Part shown: positions 63,741-64,000 of the stretch, one piece after another
Layout: each line of letters starts with the position of its first letter
How positions within the stretch are numbered: position 1 is the stretch's first letter
Assembly: GCF_002896855.1 (NCBI RefSeq)
Contig: NZ_CP021850.1
Coordinates: 1,575,665-1,639,664 of the forward strand
From: Clostridium thermosuccinogenes
GTDB taxonomy: Bacteria; Bacillota; Clostridia; Acetivibrionales; DSM-5807
Length of the DNA stretch: 64,000 nt
Reading direction: 5' to 3'
Program-made: the position numbers and the translations under genes
Notes under the pieces: generated by a model
What the model saw: only the letters and a program-made list of their open reading frames with translations
Database searches by the model: none
Told to the model about the DNA's origin: nothing

Positions 63741-64000
63741 TTGAAGGATCTGAAAAAAATAATTAAAAGCCTGCTGCTTTTTAGTGAGCCGGAGGAAAAG
63801 GAGCAGTTTATTTTAAAAGAGAAAGAAGATGAGATGAGCAAATACAGAGAATCCTTTGATGATGCCCAATCCGGCAGCGATGAGGAAGCTATTCAGATAT
63901 TCGAGCAAGCCAGAAAAAAAGAACGGAATAAAAGGGATAGAAGCCGGTCAGTTTTAAAAAAGCCTGTTGAACTGTCCGAGATTATGGCAAATAGATCCGG
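63741..64000 (+). CDS. Start of a gene truncated by the window edge; possibly GerA-type germination protein
   Basis: TTG 63741 follows AAGGAGTG. 86 codons are open to the last base. The product is highly charged and helical (LKDLKKIIKSLLLFSEPEEK; EAIQIFEQARKKERNKRDRS). A charged N-terminal extension of this kind occurs in spore germination receptor A subunits, which fits a spore former, but the conserved parts lie beyond the window, so the assignment is a guess. Confidence 0.6.
   Translation, partial: MKDLKKIIKSLLLFSEPEEKEQFILKEKEDEMSKYRESFDDAQSGSDEEAIQIFEQARKKERNKRDRSRSVLKKPVELSEIMANRS

Overview
The window comes from a spore-forming, low-to-moderate GC Firmicute of the class Clostridia. The protein flavour suggests the Ruminiclostridium/Acetivibrio side of the class, but this is inference from gene order and sequence feel. 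Evidence is the sporulation set (spoIVB, spo0A, dpaA/dpaB, cotJA/B/C, a YteA-type DksA protein), the xseA-xseB-ispA-dxs-tlyA-nadK-argR-recN-spoIVB-spo0A order, a T-box leader, and strong GGAGG ribosome-binding sites with frequent TTG/GTG starts.

Layout. 1-13129: a co-directional isoprenoid/DNA-repair/sporulation run from a truncated xseA to spo0A. Between the PAP2-like gene and dxs lies a ~640-nt ORF-free, highly structured stretch followed by a four-helix membrane protein with a DxxxD motif; I read these as OLE RNA and its partner OapA. 13378-16683: a MerR-type regulator and an RluD-type pseudouridine synthase on the minus strand, then a methionine gamma-lyase-like gene on the plus strand. 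16806-24821: a division cluster (membrane-fusion-like protein, ylmE, sepF, ylmG, ylmH, divIVA) running into a T-box-controlled ileS of the eukaryote-like type. 24972-36436: aroB, then a sugar-uptake locus (membrane-bound AraC-type regulator, lipoprotein binding protein, two permeases, PHP phosphoesterase, GH4 glycosidase, BadF-type kinase).

37354-45667 is the accessory part: an IS256-family element, a structured unassigned stretch, mtnP, small sporulation-type genes, and the cotJ operon split by a 1935-bp insertion sequence with 17-bp perfect terminal repeats and a 6-bp target duplication. 45828-52687: rpsO-pnp-M16 peptidase-dpaA-dpaB, as in Bacillus, with a degenerate 32-bp tandem array before dpaA. 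52737-64000: an AraC regulator, a two-gene heterodimeric ABC exporter, a chemoreceptor, a cysteine desulfurase-like enzyme, tRNA-Pro(GGG), a lipoprotein with a duplicated domain, and the start of an unfinished gene.

The most notable items are the OLE/OapA locus; the cotJ-splitting insertion sequence, whose own promoter and transposase start lie in nested inverted repeats and which carries a 142-bp palindrome with DnaA-box-like words; the tandem array at 50736-50913; a family of GAATTCAGC-ended palindromic repeats; and a TnpB/IS605 end remnant in front of ylmH. All coordinates and motifs were read by eye; no search or folding program was run.
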